36,009 nt of DNA from Salinivirgaceae bacterium (GCA_016342715.1 JAEINW010000023.1:1-36009); one strand, 5' to 3'. Positions 7,641 to 15,198 are shown, counted from the stretch's first letter. Notes: generated by a model from the letters alone, not told the origin. Made by a program: numbers and translations.

Positions 7641-9372
7641 AAGGTGAAGCTTCCCAATTTTCCATAGTGATTTCGTAAAAATCGGTAGCAGATTTATATA
7701 TCCGGTTGTTCATCACCCAAACCACCTGTTTGCCTTTCATCGGATAATCAATTTTATTCAACATATTGGTGGTGGCAGCAATTAGTGCATCAATTTCTTC
7801 GGGGCGATTAATTTCAATTACTTTGTCGTTATTATCATCGGTTATTTTTGCAAGTTCAGGATATTGTGTATGGTCTTTTTTAAACGCCATCCACATTTTA
7901 TACACATCACCCATCTTGGGTTGCATCAAACCTTTTTCGCCTTCTGTTAAAATTCCTGCCCACGAGGTATGTACACGGTTCACTGGATAAATTTTTCCTT
8001 TGTATTTTGCCAATTCCGGTTTAAAAGCAAAAGTTGGTTTATTATCATAGCCCATCATTTCAAGGTCTCCATAATGATTCCAGTATTTCATATTGGGACC
8101 ATAAAATGTCCATAAATGCTTGCCTTTTGTTGGGATTTTGGTTCCAGGGTTAAATACATCGCTTGCCACGTAATGCGCCGATTTTACATGTCGTTCAGGA
8201 ATGTGGCAAGTTTGACAAGCAATTTTATCGAGATGCAAATCGGGCAGCCAATTGTGTTTTGCCAGTGGAGCGCCAAATAAGCCGTTATAGTGGCAGTCGG
8301 TACAAGTGCGCATGGTGTTATTTAGGTCGTTTCGTACCATACCACCGGGGTCATCACCCTTGGCAAACTGGTGCATTTCTTTTTTGTTAATCCGCTCATC
8401 ACCAGCCATAGTTCCCGCCTGATGACAGTCAACACATTTTAAACCGGCATTTAAATGCACATCTTTTTTCGAATTAAAATCGGCTCCTCGTTTTTTGTAG
8501 CCCGGCTTGGCGTGGCACGAAAGACATGCTTTATTTTGCGGTTCGCCTGTAATCATGAGCTCCAGAGTTCCATCAGCATTAAACATATCGACATTATAAC
8601 TTACTTCAACCGTTTTGTTTTCAGCAACAGAACCTTTTACAGTTCCCAAACCCGAACCAGCCAAGGCAGCATATTTGTAATTGTATTTCTGTATTTGATT
8701 AATTCGTTTTTTATTGTTGTATTGAGGAAGATGGCAAATAAAACAATCGGCTTCAATTACACCGCTCGCCTTCCATTTTGCTTTGTAATAATCGCCATCA
8801 AGTTTGTTTTTTGCCCCATCGGTGAAACCAAATTTTGTGTCTGACATCACCTCATCGTAGCGTAAGCCATTTCGGTCGTATTCAAGAGAACCTCCACCAG
8901 GATGACAAACCCCACATTTATTTACAAAGGTGTATGAAGTAAGGTCAATAAGTTTTTCATTTGTATTTTCTTTTGTAGAAAGATATGAATATAATGGTGC
9001 CGGGGAACACCAATTTCCGCCGTAGTTTCCCGGATGTGAAACCCATTTTGCTTTATTTGTTAGCGAAATGTCTGCTTGCTCATCCTTTCCTTGTTGAAAA
9101 TGGTAGCCCATGGTTATTGTTTCATAATTGTGGCATTTTCCACAGGTTTGTTTGGGTGAATAGGGTTTGTCTACATTTTTCCCGGCAGCCGGATTAATGG
9201 TGTCGCCATCTTCGGTTAACAGGTAATATGGCGGGCATGCTCCAGTTGTCGAAACTTCTTTTTGAATATCAGAAAATTTTTTAGGTGCATCGTTCCTTGT
9301 TAAAACTAATGTGATGACCGAAAAGGCGCTTATAATAATTAAAAGGATTAGAGTGATGAATTTTGTTCTCAT
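7393..9372 (-). CDS. Octaheme c-type cytochrome, probably sulfur-compound reductase type
   Basis: 659 codons. N-terminal signal anchor (5-25), then eight CxxCH haem sites with first Cys at residues 77, 153, 210, 283, 313, 357, 386 and 600. The long gap between haems 7 and 8 and the total of eight recall octaheme tetrathionate reductase/hydroxylamine-oxidoreductase-like proteins, but no CxxCK site is present, so the catalytic haem type is open. The last 43 residues (after FYAKFK) look like an out-of-frame tail; see the membrane-domain entry at 7086. It sits downstream of a TauE/SafE permease, rhodanese and ArsR regulator, which points to sulfite, thiosulfate or polysulfide chemistry in the periplasm, with electrons from membrane quinol. 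Haem count is seen directly; substrate is inferred. Confidence 0.8.
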   Translation of the reverse strand: MRTKFITLILLIIISAFSVITLVLTRNDAPKKFSDIQKEVSTTGACPPYYLLTEDGDTINPAAGKNVDKPYSPKQTCGKCHNYETITMGYHFQQGKDEQADISLTNKAKWVSHPGNYGGNWCSPAPLYSYLSTKENTNEKLIDLTSYTFVNKCGVCHPGGGSLEYDRNGLRYDEVMSDTKFGFTDGAKNKLDGDYYKAKWKASGVIEADCFICHLPQYNNKKRINQIQKYNYKYAALAGSGLGTVKGSVAENKTVEVSYNVDMFNADGTLELMITGEPQNKACLSCHAKPGYKKRGADFNSKKDVHLNAGLKCVDCHQAGTMAGDERINKKEMHQFAKGDDPGGMVRNDLNNTMRTCTDCHYNGLFGAPLAKHNWLPDLHLDKIACQTCHIPERHVKSAHYVASDVFNPGTKIPTKGKHLWTFYGPNMKYWNHYGDLEMMGYDNKPTFAFKPELAKYKGKIYPVNRVHTSWAGILTEGEKGLMQPKMGDVYKMWMAFKKDHTQYPELAKITDDNNDKVIEINRPEEIDALIAATTNMLNKIDYPMKGKQVVWVMNNRIYKSATDFYEITMENWEASPYGNVHKYSHDIMPAKGAIGSKSCTECHSTKSDVFYAKFKTELFQYKIGAVASCLHRIDNCFCTRIFKTRTQLIHFTRTDVVR

Positions 9373-9389
9373 AATTGTAGGTTTGTATT

Positions 9390-10166
9390 TTAATAAGCGT
9401 TTATTATCATTAGTATTGCTGCAATAATGGAAGTTAGGGCAAATACAATTTTCAGTTTCTTGGGTTTGAATTTTAGTGTGAGTTTAGCTCCGATAATTCC
9501 GCCAATTAACCCTGCAAGGGCAAGAGGAAGAGCTAAACGGTAATCGAAATGGCCAGAGCTCAGATGACCCAAGAAGCCTGCCGTTGCAGTAACCAAAACC
9601 AGAGTAGTTGAAGTCCCCACGGCAATATGCATAGGCACACGAATTGCCAAAATCATCAATGGAACAAGGAATGATCCACCAGAAATACCAACCATACCCG
9701 AAACAAAACCAGTAAGTAAAACAATTGGAACTACAATCAAAAGGTTAATAGAGTAAGATTCATTTCCGGAGTTTAGTGTGAATGAAAACCTTCCTTCGGT
9801 ATTCACTTGCTTGTTAACTGGTTTTAGCATCATTACGGATGCAATTGTAATAAAAATCGCAAAGATTATTTTCAGTAATTTATCCTGAAAAATATCAGAA
9901 AACAAACCACCTAAAAAAGCAGAAACCAGTGTCATGCTTCCAATAAGAAACACTAGTTTCCAATCTGTAATTTTTTGTTTGCCAAATAAAATAGTAGCAG
10001 CAAGTGACGAAACAATCAAGATAAACTGCCCGGTAGTTGCTGCTTCATGCATCCCAATTCCCGAGAGGACCAATGCCAAAACATAAAAATTTCCACCGCC
10101 TCGCCCAGTCATTGTCATAACAGAAGCAATAGCAAAAATAATTAGAGCTAAAATCCAAACACTCAT
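9390..10166 (-). CDS. TauE/SafE-family sulfur anion permease
   Basis: 258 residues with about eight transmembrane helices and the internal two-fold repeat typical of the family: FAIASVMTMTGRGGGNFYVLA in the first half and FVSGMVGISGGSFLVPLMI in the second. Members export sulfite or sulfoacetate or import sulfur compounds. It overlaps the rhodanese gene by 4 bases (ATGA) and precedes the cytochrome by 17 bp, so the three are co-transcribed. The likely job is moving the sulfur oxyanion or reduced product connected with the rhodanese and cytochrome. Direction of transport cannot be read from sequence. Confidence 0.85.
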   Translation of the reverse strand: MSVWILALIIFAIASVMTMTGRGGGNFYVLALVLSGIGMHEAATTGQFILIVSSLAATILFGKQKITDWKLVFLIGSMTLVSAFLGGLFSDIFQDKLLKIIFAIFITIASVMMLKPVNKQVNTEGRFSFTLNSGNESYSINLLIVVPIVLLTGFVSGMVGISGGSFLVPLMILAIRVPMHIAVGTSTTLVLVTATAGFLGHLSSGHFDYRLALPLALAGLIGGIIGAKLTLKFKPKKLKIVFALTSIIAAILMIINAY

Positions 10167-10552
10167 GAATTTATTTTTTTGAAGATTTTTCCGGGCAAAA
10201 CAGCATCGATAAATGAAGCATATCCACCGGGCAGAATTCTGACATGCTCATATCCTTTGCTTTTTAGATAGGCAAAAATTACAGTACATCGCACACCCGA
10301 AGAACAAAAAATTCCAATAAATTTATCTTTTGGAATTTCATCCAATCTCACAGGAACCTCGTTTGTTGGAATTTCCAATACTTGACAATGGTGTTCCATT
10401 TTCAATTTAATTGTATCTATTTCTTCTGGCGCTCTCACGTCGAGTAAAATGGCACCTTCTTTACGAAAAAATTCTTCGGTTTCAATTTTATGTTGTCCTG
10501 TTCCAAAATATTGGAAATCCATTTGACTGATTACTTTTTCTAAGTCATTCAT
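10163..10552 (-). CDS. Single-domain rhodanese (sulfurtransferase)
   Basis: 129 residues. Rhodanese fold with ILLDVRAPEEI (35-45), the conserved Asp-Val-Arg, and the active-site loop IFCSSGVRC with persulfide-forming Cys83. The end GGYASF is the usual GG motif after the loop. No signal peptide, so cytoplasmic. It should carry sulfane sulfur as a cysteine persulfide. Together with ArsR and TauE/SafE it matches the known layout of persulfide- or sulfide-responsive operons. It is the first gene after the regulator and has its own operator-like inverted repeat just upstream. Confidence 0.88.
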   Translation of the reverse strand: MNDLEKVISQMDFQYFGTGQHKIETEEFFRKEGAILLDVRAPEEIDTIKLKMEHHCQVLEIPTNEVPVRLDEIPKDKFIGIFCSSGVRCTVIFAYLKSKGYEHVRILPGGYASFIDAVLPGKIFKKINS

Positions 10553-10571
10553 GTTAATTCTATTTTATTGT

Positions 10572-10588
10572 TTTGCCAAATAAGCAAA
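10572..10588 (-). promoter_or_regulatory. Second operator-like repeat, ahead of the rhodanese
   Basis: TTTGC-CAAATAA-GCAAA (5-bp arms, 7-bp spacer) contains the word GCCAAATAAGC, close to GCCAAATAGC in the larger repeat upstream of the regulator gene. It lies 20 bp before the rhodanese start. I infer that the same ArsR protein binds both sites. Confidence 0.45.
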
Positions 10589-10605
10589 TTACTTTATAAA
10601 AATTT

Positions 10606-10899
10606 TTAGCTCTTATTCAAAATTCTATTGGCACAACTCATAAAGTCCAAAACACAAGGAATATTTAAAGTATAAAACACATTGTTTTTATGTTTTTCCC
10701 CAACAATAATTTTATGTCGTTTTAGGATATCTAAGTGTTTTGAAACTGTGGAAATATCAACGCCAATCATTTCAGTTAGCTCTTTTACTGATAGTTTTTT
10801 GTCATGAATAGCATGAACAATAAATAAACGTGTGGGATGTGCCAAAGATTTAAAAATCTCTGCTTCCGATTGATAATCGTCAATTATATCCTGATTCAT
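10606..10899 (-). CDS. ArsR/SmtB-family repressor of the sulfur cassette
   Basis: 97 residues, normal length for the family. The winged helix-turn-helix covers about 17-78: SLAHPTRLFIVHAI, LTEMIGVDISTVSKHLDILKRH, then the wing KHKNNVFYTL. There is no metal-binding CxC in the recognition region; the only cysteines are Cys82 and Cys89 in the C-terminal helix (IPCVLDFMSCANRI). That pair could form a thiol switch for persulfide or sulfide. Known BigR/SqrR regulators use one Cys near the N-terminus plus one C-terminal, so the sensing geometry would differ here. It is the first gene of the cassette, with a large palindrome over its promoter, so autoregulation is likely. Confidence 0.87.
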   Translation of the reverse strand: MNQDIIDDYQSEAEIFKSLAHPTRLFIVHAIHDKKLSVKELTEMIGVDISTVSKHLDILKRHKIIVGEKHKNNVFYTLNIPCVLDFMSCANRILNKS

Positions 10900-10918
10900 A
10901 TTTCCTTTTTTACATGAT

Positions 10919-10955
10919 GCTATTTGGTAGAATAGCCAAATAGCTTACAAATGTA
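10919..10955 (-). promoter_or_regulatory. Promoter and palindromic operator of the sulfur cassette
   Basis: Perfect inverted repeat with 9-bp arms GCTATTTGG / CCAAATAGC and an 8-bp spacer (10919-10944). Directly upstream on the minus strand is TACATTTG (10948-10955), a match to the Bacteroidota -7 box TAnnTTTG. The predicted transcription start would fall inside the repeat, as expected for repression by ArsR. A clear -33 box was not found. Confidence 0.65.
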
Positions 10956-10992
10956 ATGAAATTGGTAAATAATTAGCTGGAGATTACCCTTT

Positions 10993-11061
10993 TTATACTT
11001 GCAGAAAAATTTTAGTTATTCTTCCGCCACCAATAAAACCTAATGATTTGTTTGTTTCCAT
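10993..11061 (-). pseudogene. 22-codon stub of the ProC-like gene
   Basis: ATG at 11059-11061 begins METNKSLGFIGGGRITKIF, nearly the same as METKTLGFIGGGRITKIF of the complete gene at 6999, and stops at TAA 10993-10995. The Rossmann glycine loop is intact, the rest is gone. The stub starts 28 bp after the stop of the permease half gene at 11090, the spacing of an operon member. It looks like the original 5' end of the ProC-like gene, cut off by insertion of the sulfur cassette; a deleted duplicate is the alternative. Confidence 0.8.
10998..11043 (-). repeat. Distal copy of the 46-bp exact repeat
   Basis: Identical to 6939-6984, same orientation, offset 4059 bp. See the stub at 10993-11061. 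Confidence 0.9.
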
Positions 11062-11089
11062 GATTATTGATTTTTAAGATTGAATTTTT

Positions 11090-11623
11090 TTACCCTTCAT
11101 TTATTTTACATTTATTTCTTTTAAAATATCTTCCCATAATTATTCCGATTAGAATAAAAACAGGTATGGTTATTAAGATTCTTAACATTGAAAATTTCAC
11201 ACCCAAGAAACCTATTTCGAAAGTTAGCATGGGTATTTTAGCTGTTGTAAAAGCACTTATGTATATGAAAACATTCACAGGCGAACAACCTTTTTTCCAT
11301 AAAAGATATGCAACCGGAAAAGCTGCATATAGTGGTCCTGCCTGAATAAATGCCAAAAGCATCACTAATAGCATTCCTTTTAAGCCCGAAGCATTGCCTA
11401 TATGTTTTTGAATTCGTTCTTTGGGAATCCAAACATCAAAAAGACCGATTAGAATAAACATTACCGGCAGAATTACGAGCATTTCTTTAAAAAACATCCA
11501 GAAATTATCTTTAAAGATTTGTTTTCCAGGATTATAATTGAAATAAAAGGAACTACCAACGAATAGCACAAAAACTAAAATAATAGGAAAATCAAATTTA
11601 TATTTCTTTAAAATAGTTTTCAT
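11090..11623 (-). CDS. Permease half gene A (PF03773-like)
   Basis: 177 residues, about five transmembrane helices. DVWIPKERIQKHIGNASGLKG and FIQAGPLYAAFPVAYLLW match one half of the ArsP/YraQ permease family, in which a full-length protein has two such repeats. It is adjacent to half gene B (6 bp spacing), so the transporter is likely a heterodimer of halves. The substrate is unknown; the family exports metalloid or organo-metal species. The cupin and ArsR upstream suggest control by the second ArsR. Confidence 0.7.
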   Translation of the reverse strand: MKTILKKYKFDFPIILVFVLFVGSSFYFNYNPGKQIFKDNFWMFFKEMLVILPVMFILIGLFDVWIPKERIQKHIGNASGLKGMLLVMLLAFIQAGPLYAAFPVAYLLWKKGCSPVNVFIYISAFTTAKIPMLTFEIGFLGVKFSMLRILITIPVFILIGIIMGRYFKRNKCKINEG

Positions 11624-11629
11624 ATTTAT

Positions 11630-12109
11630 TTACATTAAATAGTATGTAAAAGCCATAAGCGTACCTACGATAATTGCACCGAAAAAACTGAGTACATTTC
11701 TTATTATTGTAGTTTTTAATCCAAAATACCGTACTTCAATTGGAATGGTTAATATACCAACCATCATTAAGGTGGTAATAAATACAGCAATTACCGAATA
11801 ACTTACACCCGATTGTACTAAAATTCCGGCTAAAGGATATGCAATAAAACCGGGTAACAACGAAACAGAACCTATAGTTGCAGCGGAAATATAAGCTCCT
11901 AAACCAGCTTCTTTTCCAAGATATTCTATTAGTAATTTATCTGACACAAAAAATAGAACGACACTTATTATAATTATTACAGATAAGAGGGTTGGTAGAA
12001 TTCTAAAAAACTGTATCAATCCCTTATGTATTCCTTGTATTGTTTTCTTTCGATCAACAATAAAAGAGATAATAACAAGTAAGGCCGTAATTGCAAGTAA
12101 ATATTGCAT
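11630..12109 (-). CDS. Permease half gene B (PF03773-like)
   Basis: 159 residues, about four or five transmembrane helices. LIEYLGKEAGLGAYISAATIG and VSLLPGFIAYPLAGILVQSG parallel the LSADKW..ANAAGIVP part of the full-length permease at 13074. It pairs with half gene A downstream. It starts 4 bp before the cupin gene ends its stretch (12114), so cupin, B and A are one transcript. Both halves are intact ORFs with their own starts, so this is a stable split and not a frameshift. Confidence 0.7.
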   Translation of the reverse strand: MQYLLAITALLVIISFIVDRKKTIQGIHKGLIQFFRILPTLLSVIIIISVVLFFVSDKLLIEYLGKEAGLGAYISAATIGSVSLLPGFIAYPLAGILVQSGVSYSVIAVFITTLMMVGILTIPIEVRYFGLKTTIIRNVLSFFGAIIVGTLMAFTYYLM

Positions 12110-12113
12110 TCCT

Positions 12114-12431
12114 TTATTTTTTATGTTTTTGTATCTGAATACCCATAAGTTTTTCCCCTTGTAAGGTTTTCATAGAAAATAGGCCAGGCTCTGAAGCTAT
12201 GCTTTGTTTTTCTATTAGGCTAAATTTCTCTCCGTTTATATTTATATCAACCTGCCCATGCATAACTACGAATACTACATGCGATTCCATATTACATTCA
12301 GGTAGGCTTCCATTTTCAGGTAAATCAATAATGCTAATTTTAAAATCATCGCTATTGTAAAGCACATTTTTATGTCTTTCCCCGTAAGGGAATCCGTTTA
12401 ATTTTGTAAAATCTAAAATTTCCATAATCAA
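12114..12431 (-). CDS. Small cupin-domain protein
   Basis: 105 residues. A single cupin barrel is suggested by FKISIIDLPENGSLPECNMESHVVFVVMHGQVDI (two cupin-like strands with a His) and by the second stretch KFSLIEKQSIASEPGLFSMK. The metal-ligand set is reduced compared with canonical cupins. No signal peptide. It lies between the second ArsR gene and the split permease. A role in binding the transported compound or in handling a small ligand is a guess from context. Confidence 0.6.
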   Translation of the reverse strand: MIMEILDFTKLNGFPYGERHKNVLYNSDDFKISIIDLPENGSLPECNMESHVVFVVMHGQVDININGEKFSLIEKQSIASEPGLFSMKTLQGEKLMGIQIQKHKK

Positions 12432-12505
12432 ATTTTAACTTTGTTTTTGAAAAGGATTATTTTGTATAATCATTTCAGCTTTCAAAATATCTTAAGACTG
12501 TAATT

Positions 12506-12865
12506 TTATTTTTCTAATTCATTCATTATTAAAGGGCAGCAATCTTTTGCTTTGTCATGTAATTGCTCTATTGTTTTCTGAAACTCAATAAAGCTATCTT
12601 TAATTAGACCAAAATGTTTCAGATTTAAACTATAATATATATGATTACCATCTGCCAGACTATTAATAAGTTGCGCTTCCAAAAGTTTACTTAAGTGTTC
12701 GGAAATAGTAGATTTTGCAAGGGGTATTTTTTCTGAAATACTACCAGCCTGGCAAGCTTTATATCTGGACAGATGAATTATAATTTGCACTCTTGCCGGA
12801 TGCGAAAGAGCATGCAGTAAGGGAGCCAGTTTTAAAGAAATTTCCTCATAGATTGCTGTTTCCAT
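12506..12865 (-). CDS. ArsR-family regulator of the split-permease operon
   Basis: 119 residues. Winged helix: LLHALSHPARVQIIIHL, IPLAKSTISEHLSKLLEAQLI (recognition helix), then DGNHIYYSL. Cysteines are Cys38 in KACQAGS, at the place where As(III)-binding ArsR proteins carry a Cys, and Cys109-Cys110 near the C-terminus (DCCPLI). A metalloid site from these three thiols is plausible. It precedes cupin, permease B and permease A with a 74-bp gap to the cupin. It is distinct from the ArsR genes at 10606 and 15975. Confidence 0.85.
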   Translation of the reverse strand: METAIYEEISLKLAPLLHALSHPARVQIIIHLSRYKACQAGSISEKIPLAKSTISEHLSKLLEAQLINSLADGNHIYYSLNLKHFGLIKDSFIEFQKTIEQLHDKAKDCCPLIMNELEK

Positions 12866-12872
12866 TCCGTTG

Positions 12873-12884
12873 CTATTTTAATAG
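12873..12884 (-). promoter_or_regulatory. Candidate operator of the second ArsR gene
   Basis: CTATT-TT-AATAG, a perfect palindrome 8 bp upstream of the start codon at 12865. Similar in style to ArsR-type sites, but in AT-rich DNA it could be chance. Confidence 0.35.
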
Positions 12885-12922
12885 TTGTAATATAAAAACC
12901 ACAAAGTATCCTAATGATATTA

Positions 12923-13033
12923 CTACATTAAGTAATTAAAGATGAATCCTACGATTATTATTCCTGTAGCAACTATACCTACAAATGCAGTAATTAATTT
13001 CCATTTTTTGAAATAATTTTGATAGGTGTTTGT
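12923..13033 (-). pseudogene. C-terminal relic of an ArsP-like permease
   Basis: A frame open from just after TGA (13034-13036) to TAG (12923-12925) reads 36 residues with no usable start codon. KKWKLITAFVGIVATGIIIVGFIFNYLM matches in pattern the last residues of the complete permease next to it (TWKLIGIFFGTITIFIIALGYLFNFIL): WKLI, a hydrophobic helix, then G-x-x-FN. It lies just downstream of that permease's stop. I read it as the tail of an earlier permease gene whose front was replaced. Confidence 0.65.
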
Positions 13034-13073
13034 TCAACTTACCCTTAGATACAAAACCAATAATTTTTAAAAA

Positions 13074-14201
13074 TTATAGTATAAAATTGAATAGATAACC
13101 TAACGCTATAATGAATATGGTTATCGTTCCAAAGAAGATTCCGATTAGTTTCCATGTCATTACTTTTTTAAGCAAAGTAGCTTCAGGTAGCGAAAGTCCA
13201 ACTACTGCCATCATAAATACTATGGCAGTTCCCAGTGGTACACCTTTAGCGACAAAAACCTGTATAACTGGAACTATTCCAGCTGCATTGGCGTACATTG
13301 GTACAGCCAGTATTACGGCTAATGGAACAGCATACCATTTGTCTGCGGATAAATATTCAGTAAAGAAATTTTCAGGAACATATCCGTGCATGGCAGCGCC
13401 AATGGCAATACCAATAATAACATACAACAGAACTTTACGAACGATGTCCCAACCGTCTTTAATGATGGTTGGTAGTCGGTCGATGAACGGCGTTTTTTCG
13501 CCTTCCCACTTTTCATTTTCTTTAATTGCGTTCTCTTGAACCTGAAGAACCCAATCGCTTAAATACCTATCAAGTTTTAGTTTGCCTAGGATATAACCAC
13601 CAACCATACCCATAAGAATACCACTCCCTGCATAAATTGCAGTTGCTTTTAAACCGAACAGCCCCAAAAACATAGCTACCGCAACTTCATTAACCAATGG
13701 TGAAGTAATCAGGTAGGCAAAGGTAACACCAAGTGGAATACCTCCCTTTACAAAACCAATAAACAGCGGTATTGAAGAGCAAGAGCAAAAAGGTGTAACT
13801 GCACCAAAAAATGATGCAAATAAATACTCTAAGCCGTACAGTTTTTTTGTTGTGAGGTAAATTCTTAATCTGTCAACAGGAAAATATGCATTTACTGCTC
13901 CCATTAGACTGCTAATAAGAAATAGCAGTATGAGGATCTTTATTGTATCATAAAAAAAGAAGTTAACAGCTTCTCCTATATGCGATTCGGGCTTTAGTTT
14001 TATTAAGTCGAAAGTAAAATAATCAATAATGCTAGGCAGGAACTTATATAATAAAATTAATGCTGGTAAAACTATTGCTACTGAAATTAGAAGCTTAGTT
14101 CTTTTCCTTTTTTCTTGATTTTGTAGTTGAACAGGAGCATCAATGACACAAGTCTCGCATTTTACTTCGTCTTGTTTTTCTAATAAATTCAATCTTCTCA
14201 T
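13074..14201 (-). CDS. ArsP-like permease (PF03773)
   Basis: 375 residues, about eight transmembrane helices in two repeats. FFGAVTPFCSCSSIPLFIGF (132-150) carries the family's Cys139-x-Cys141-Ser-Ser motif, and VPMYANAAGIVPVI is the matching second-half loop. The cytoplasmic N-terminus has CETC (15-18), a possible metal-delivery site. ArsP proteins export trivalent organoarsenicals; some relatives move Cu or Zn. It follows arsE/F/G and a BFD-like gene, with its own copy of the arsR operator 20 bp upstream, so it is probably part of the arsenic regulon. Stop overlaps an 18-bp AT palindrome. Confidence 0.8.
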   Translation of the reverse strand: MRRLNLLEKQDEVKCETCVIDAPVQLQNQEKRKRTKLLISVAIVLPALILLYKFLPSIIDYFTFDLIKLKPESHIGEAVNFFFYDTIKILILLFLISSLMGAVNAYFPVDRLRIYLTTKKLYGLEYLFASFFGAVTPFCSCSSIPLFIGFVKGGIPLGVTFAYLITSPLVNEVAVAMFLGLFGLKATAIYAGSGILMGMVGGYILGKLKLDRYLSDWVLQVQENAIKENEKWEGEKTPFIDRLPTIIKDGWDIVRKVLLYVIIGIAIGAAMHGYVPENFFTEYLSADKWYAVPLAVILAVPMYANAAGIVPVIQVFVAKGVPLGTAIVFMMAVVGLSLPEATLLKKVMTWKLIGIFFGTITIFIIALGYLFNFIL

Positions 14202-14220
14202 TGGAAAAGTCTTTTTTTAT

Positions 14221-14238
14221 GTTCGGTAATTGACAAAC
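14221..14238 (-). promoter_or_regulatory. Third arsR-type operator, ahead of the permease
   Basis: GTTCGGTAATTGACAAAC matches 15 of 18 bases of the operator upstream of arsR (GTTCGGTATTTAACGAAC in the corresponding orientation). It lies 20 bp before the permease start, overlapping a possible TAnnnTTTG promoter element on the minus strand. Confidence 0.6.
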
Positions 14239-14264
14239 AATATTTGTAATTTTTTTTCATGCGA

Positions 14265-14492
14265 TTAACTACAGCAACTACAAGTGCAATTATTAGTTGT
14301 GGTTGAGTTTTTTAATAGCGTATTTATGTCTTCTGAACAGCATTTTCCCGATGGGTTCAATGTTGCACATTTATTTCCGGTACAGGCTTTAGTCTGAACT
14401 TGAATATCGTTGAGGGTTTTAGCCCCATTTTCTCTAGCAGTTTTTATTTCGGCCTCGGTTATATTTTTGCAATAACAAATAATATTACTCAT
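14265..14492 (-). CDS. BFD-like [2Fe-2S] protein with Cys-rich tail
   Basis: 75 residues. CYC at 6-8 and CTGNKC (37-42) give the CxC...C-x4-C arrangement similar to bacterioferritin-associated ferredoxin-like domains, which normally end Cx2C. Two further clusters follow, CC at 51-52 and CTCSCC at 69-74 near the end. The tail could bind arsenic, copper or zinc and pass it to the permease. It starts 3 bp after arsG ends, so it is co-transcribed. Cluster type is inferred; the spacing is unusual. Confidence 0.7.
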   Translation of the reverse strand: MSNIICYCKNITEAEIKTARENGAKTLNDIQVQTKACTGNKCATLNPSGKCCSEDINTLLKNSTTTNNCTCSCCS

Positions 14493-14495
14493 AAT

Positions 14496-15197
14496 CTACG
14501 CTAAAAATATTGTGAACCCCTGGTACAATCCCACTCCAATAAATAAAACGGCTATAACTCTACGAAACCACATTTCAAACACTTTAATTTTATTGTAAAG
14601 ATTAGCTATTGAACCAACACTAAAAGCAATAAGCCATGCAAAAATAATTACAGGAATACCTGTTGCAATGGCGAAAACAAAAGGCAGAATTAAACCGCTT
14701 GCACTACCAACTGTCATTGGAATAAGCATGCCAAAATAGAGCACTCCGCTATAGGGACAAAAAGCCAATGCAAATACAATCCCTAATAAAAGAACACCCC
14801 AAAAACCGCTGTTTGACTTATTCTCCATTTTCTCGCTTAGCGAACCTATTCCCGGTATTTTTAGTTTTATAATACCGAGCATAAATAGTCCGATAATAAT
14901 TAAAATTGGGCCAAGAAGTTTTTCTCCCCATTCTTGCAAAATACCTGAGAACTCGAATTGACTCGCTCCAAAGAAAAAGATTACACCAATAGTTGTATAA
15001 GAAATAGCACGACCTAAGGTGTAAACTAATCCATTAATGAAGACTTTACGCTGACTTTTAAGGTCTTTGCTAATGTAGCCAATGGCTGTAATATTAGTTG
15101 CCAAAGGGCAGGGACTTATGGCTGTCATAAGTCCCAGTAAAAAAGCCGATAGTATAGGAAATTGTGAAGTTTCCAAAAAGTTTTGTAGTACTTCCAT
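14496..15197 (-). CDS. arsG: ArsG-family efflux permease (DsbD/CcdA-like)
   Basis: 233 residues, about six transmembrane helices. SPCPLATNITAIG (28-40) and AFCPYSGVLYFG (around Cys147) are the paired CP motifs of the DsbD/CcdA superfamily. In the arsEFG system such a protein exports aromatic aminoarsenicals produced by reduction of nitrophenyl arsenicals. Here it follows arsF by 1 bp and precedes the BFD gene, matching that arrangement. A plain thiol-electron transporter feeding ArsF is an alternative role and cannot be excluded from sequence. Confidence 0.8.
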   Translation of the reverse strand: MEVLQNFLETSQFPILSAFLLGLMTAISPCPLATNITAIGYISKDLKSQRKVFINGLVYTLGRAISYTTIGVIFFFGASQFEFSGILQEWGEKLLGPILIIIGLFMLGIIKLKIPGIGSLSEKMENKSNSGFWGVLLLGIVFALAFCPYSGVLYFGMLIPMTVGSASGLILPFVFAIATGIPVIIFAWLIAFSVGSIANLYNKIKVFEMWFRRVIAVLFIGVGLYQGFTIFLA

Positions 15198-15198
15198 A

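Noticed and set aside
12919-12936. ATTACT-ACATTA-AGTAAT repeat as operator of the second ArsR
   Set aside because: It overlaps the stop of the permease relic and lies farther from the gene than the site at 12873; likely incidental.
13060-13077. 18-bp perfect AT palindrome at the permease stop
   Set aside because: Made of only A and T in AT-rich DNA; no T-run or second copy to support a terminator or operator.
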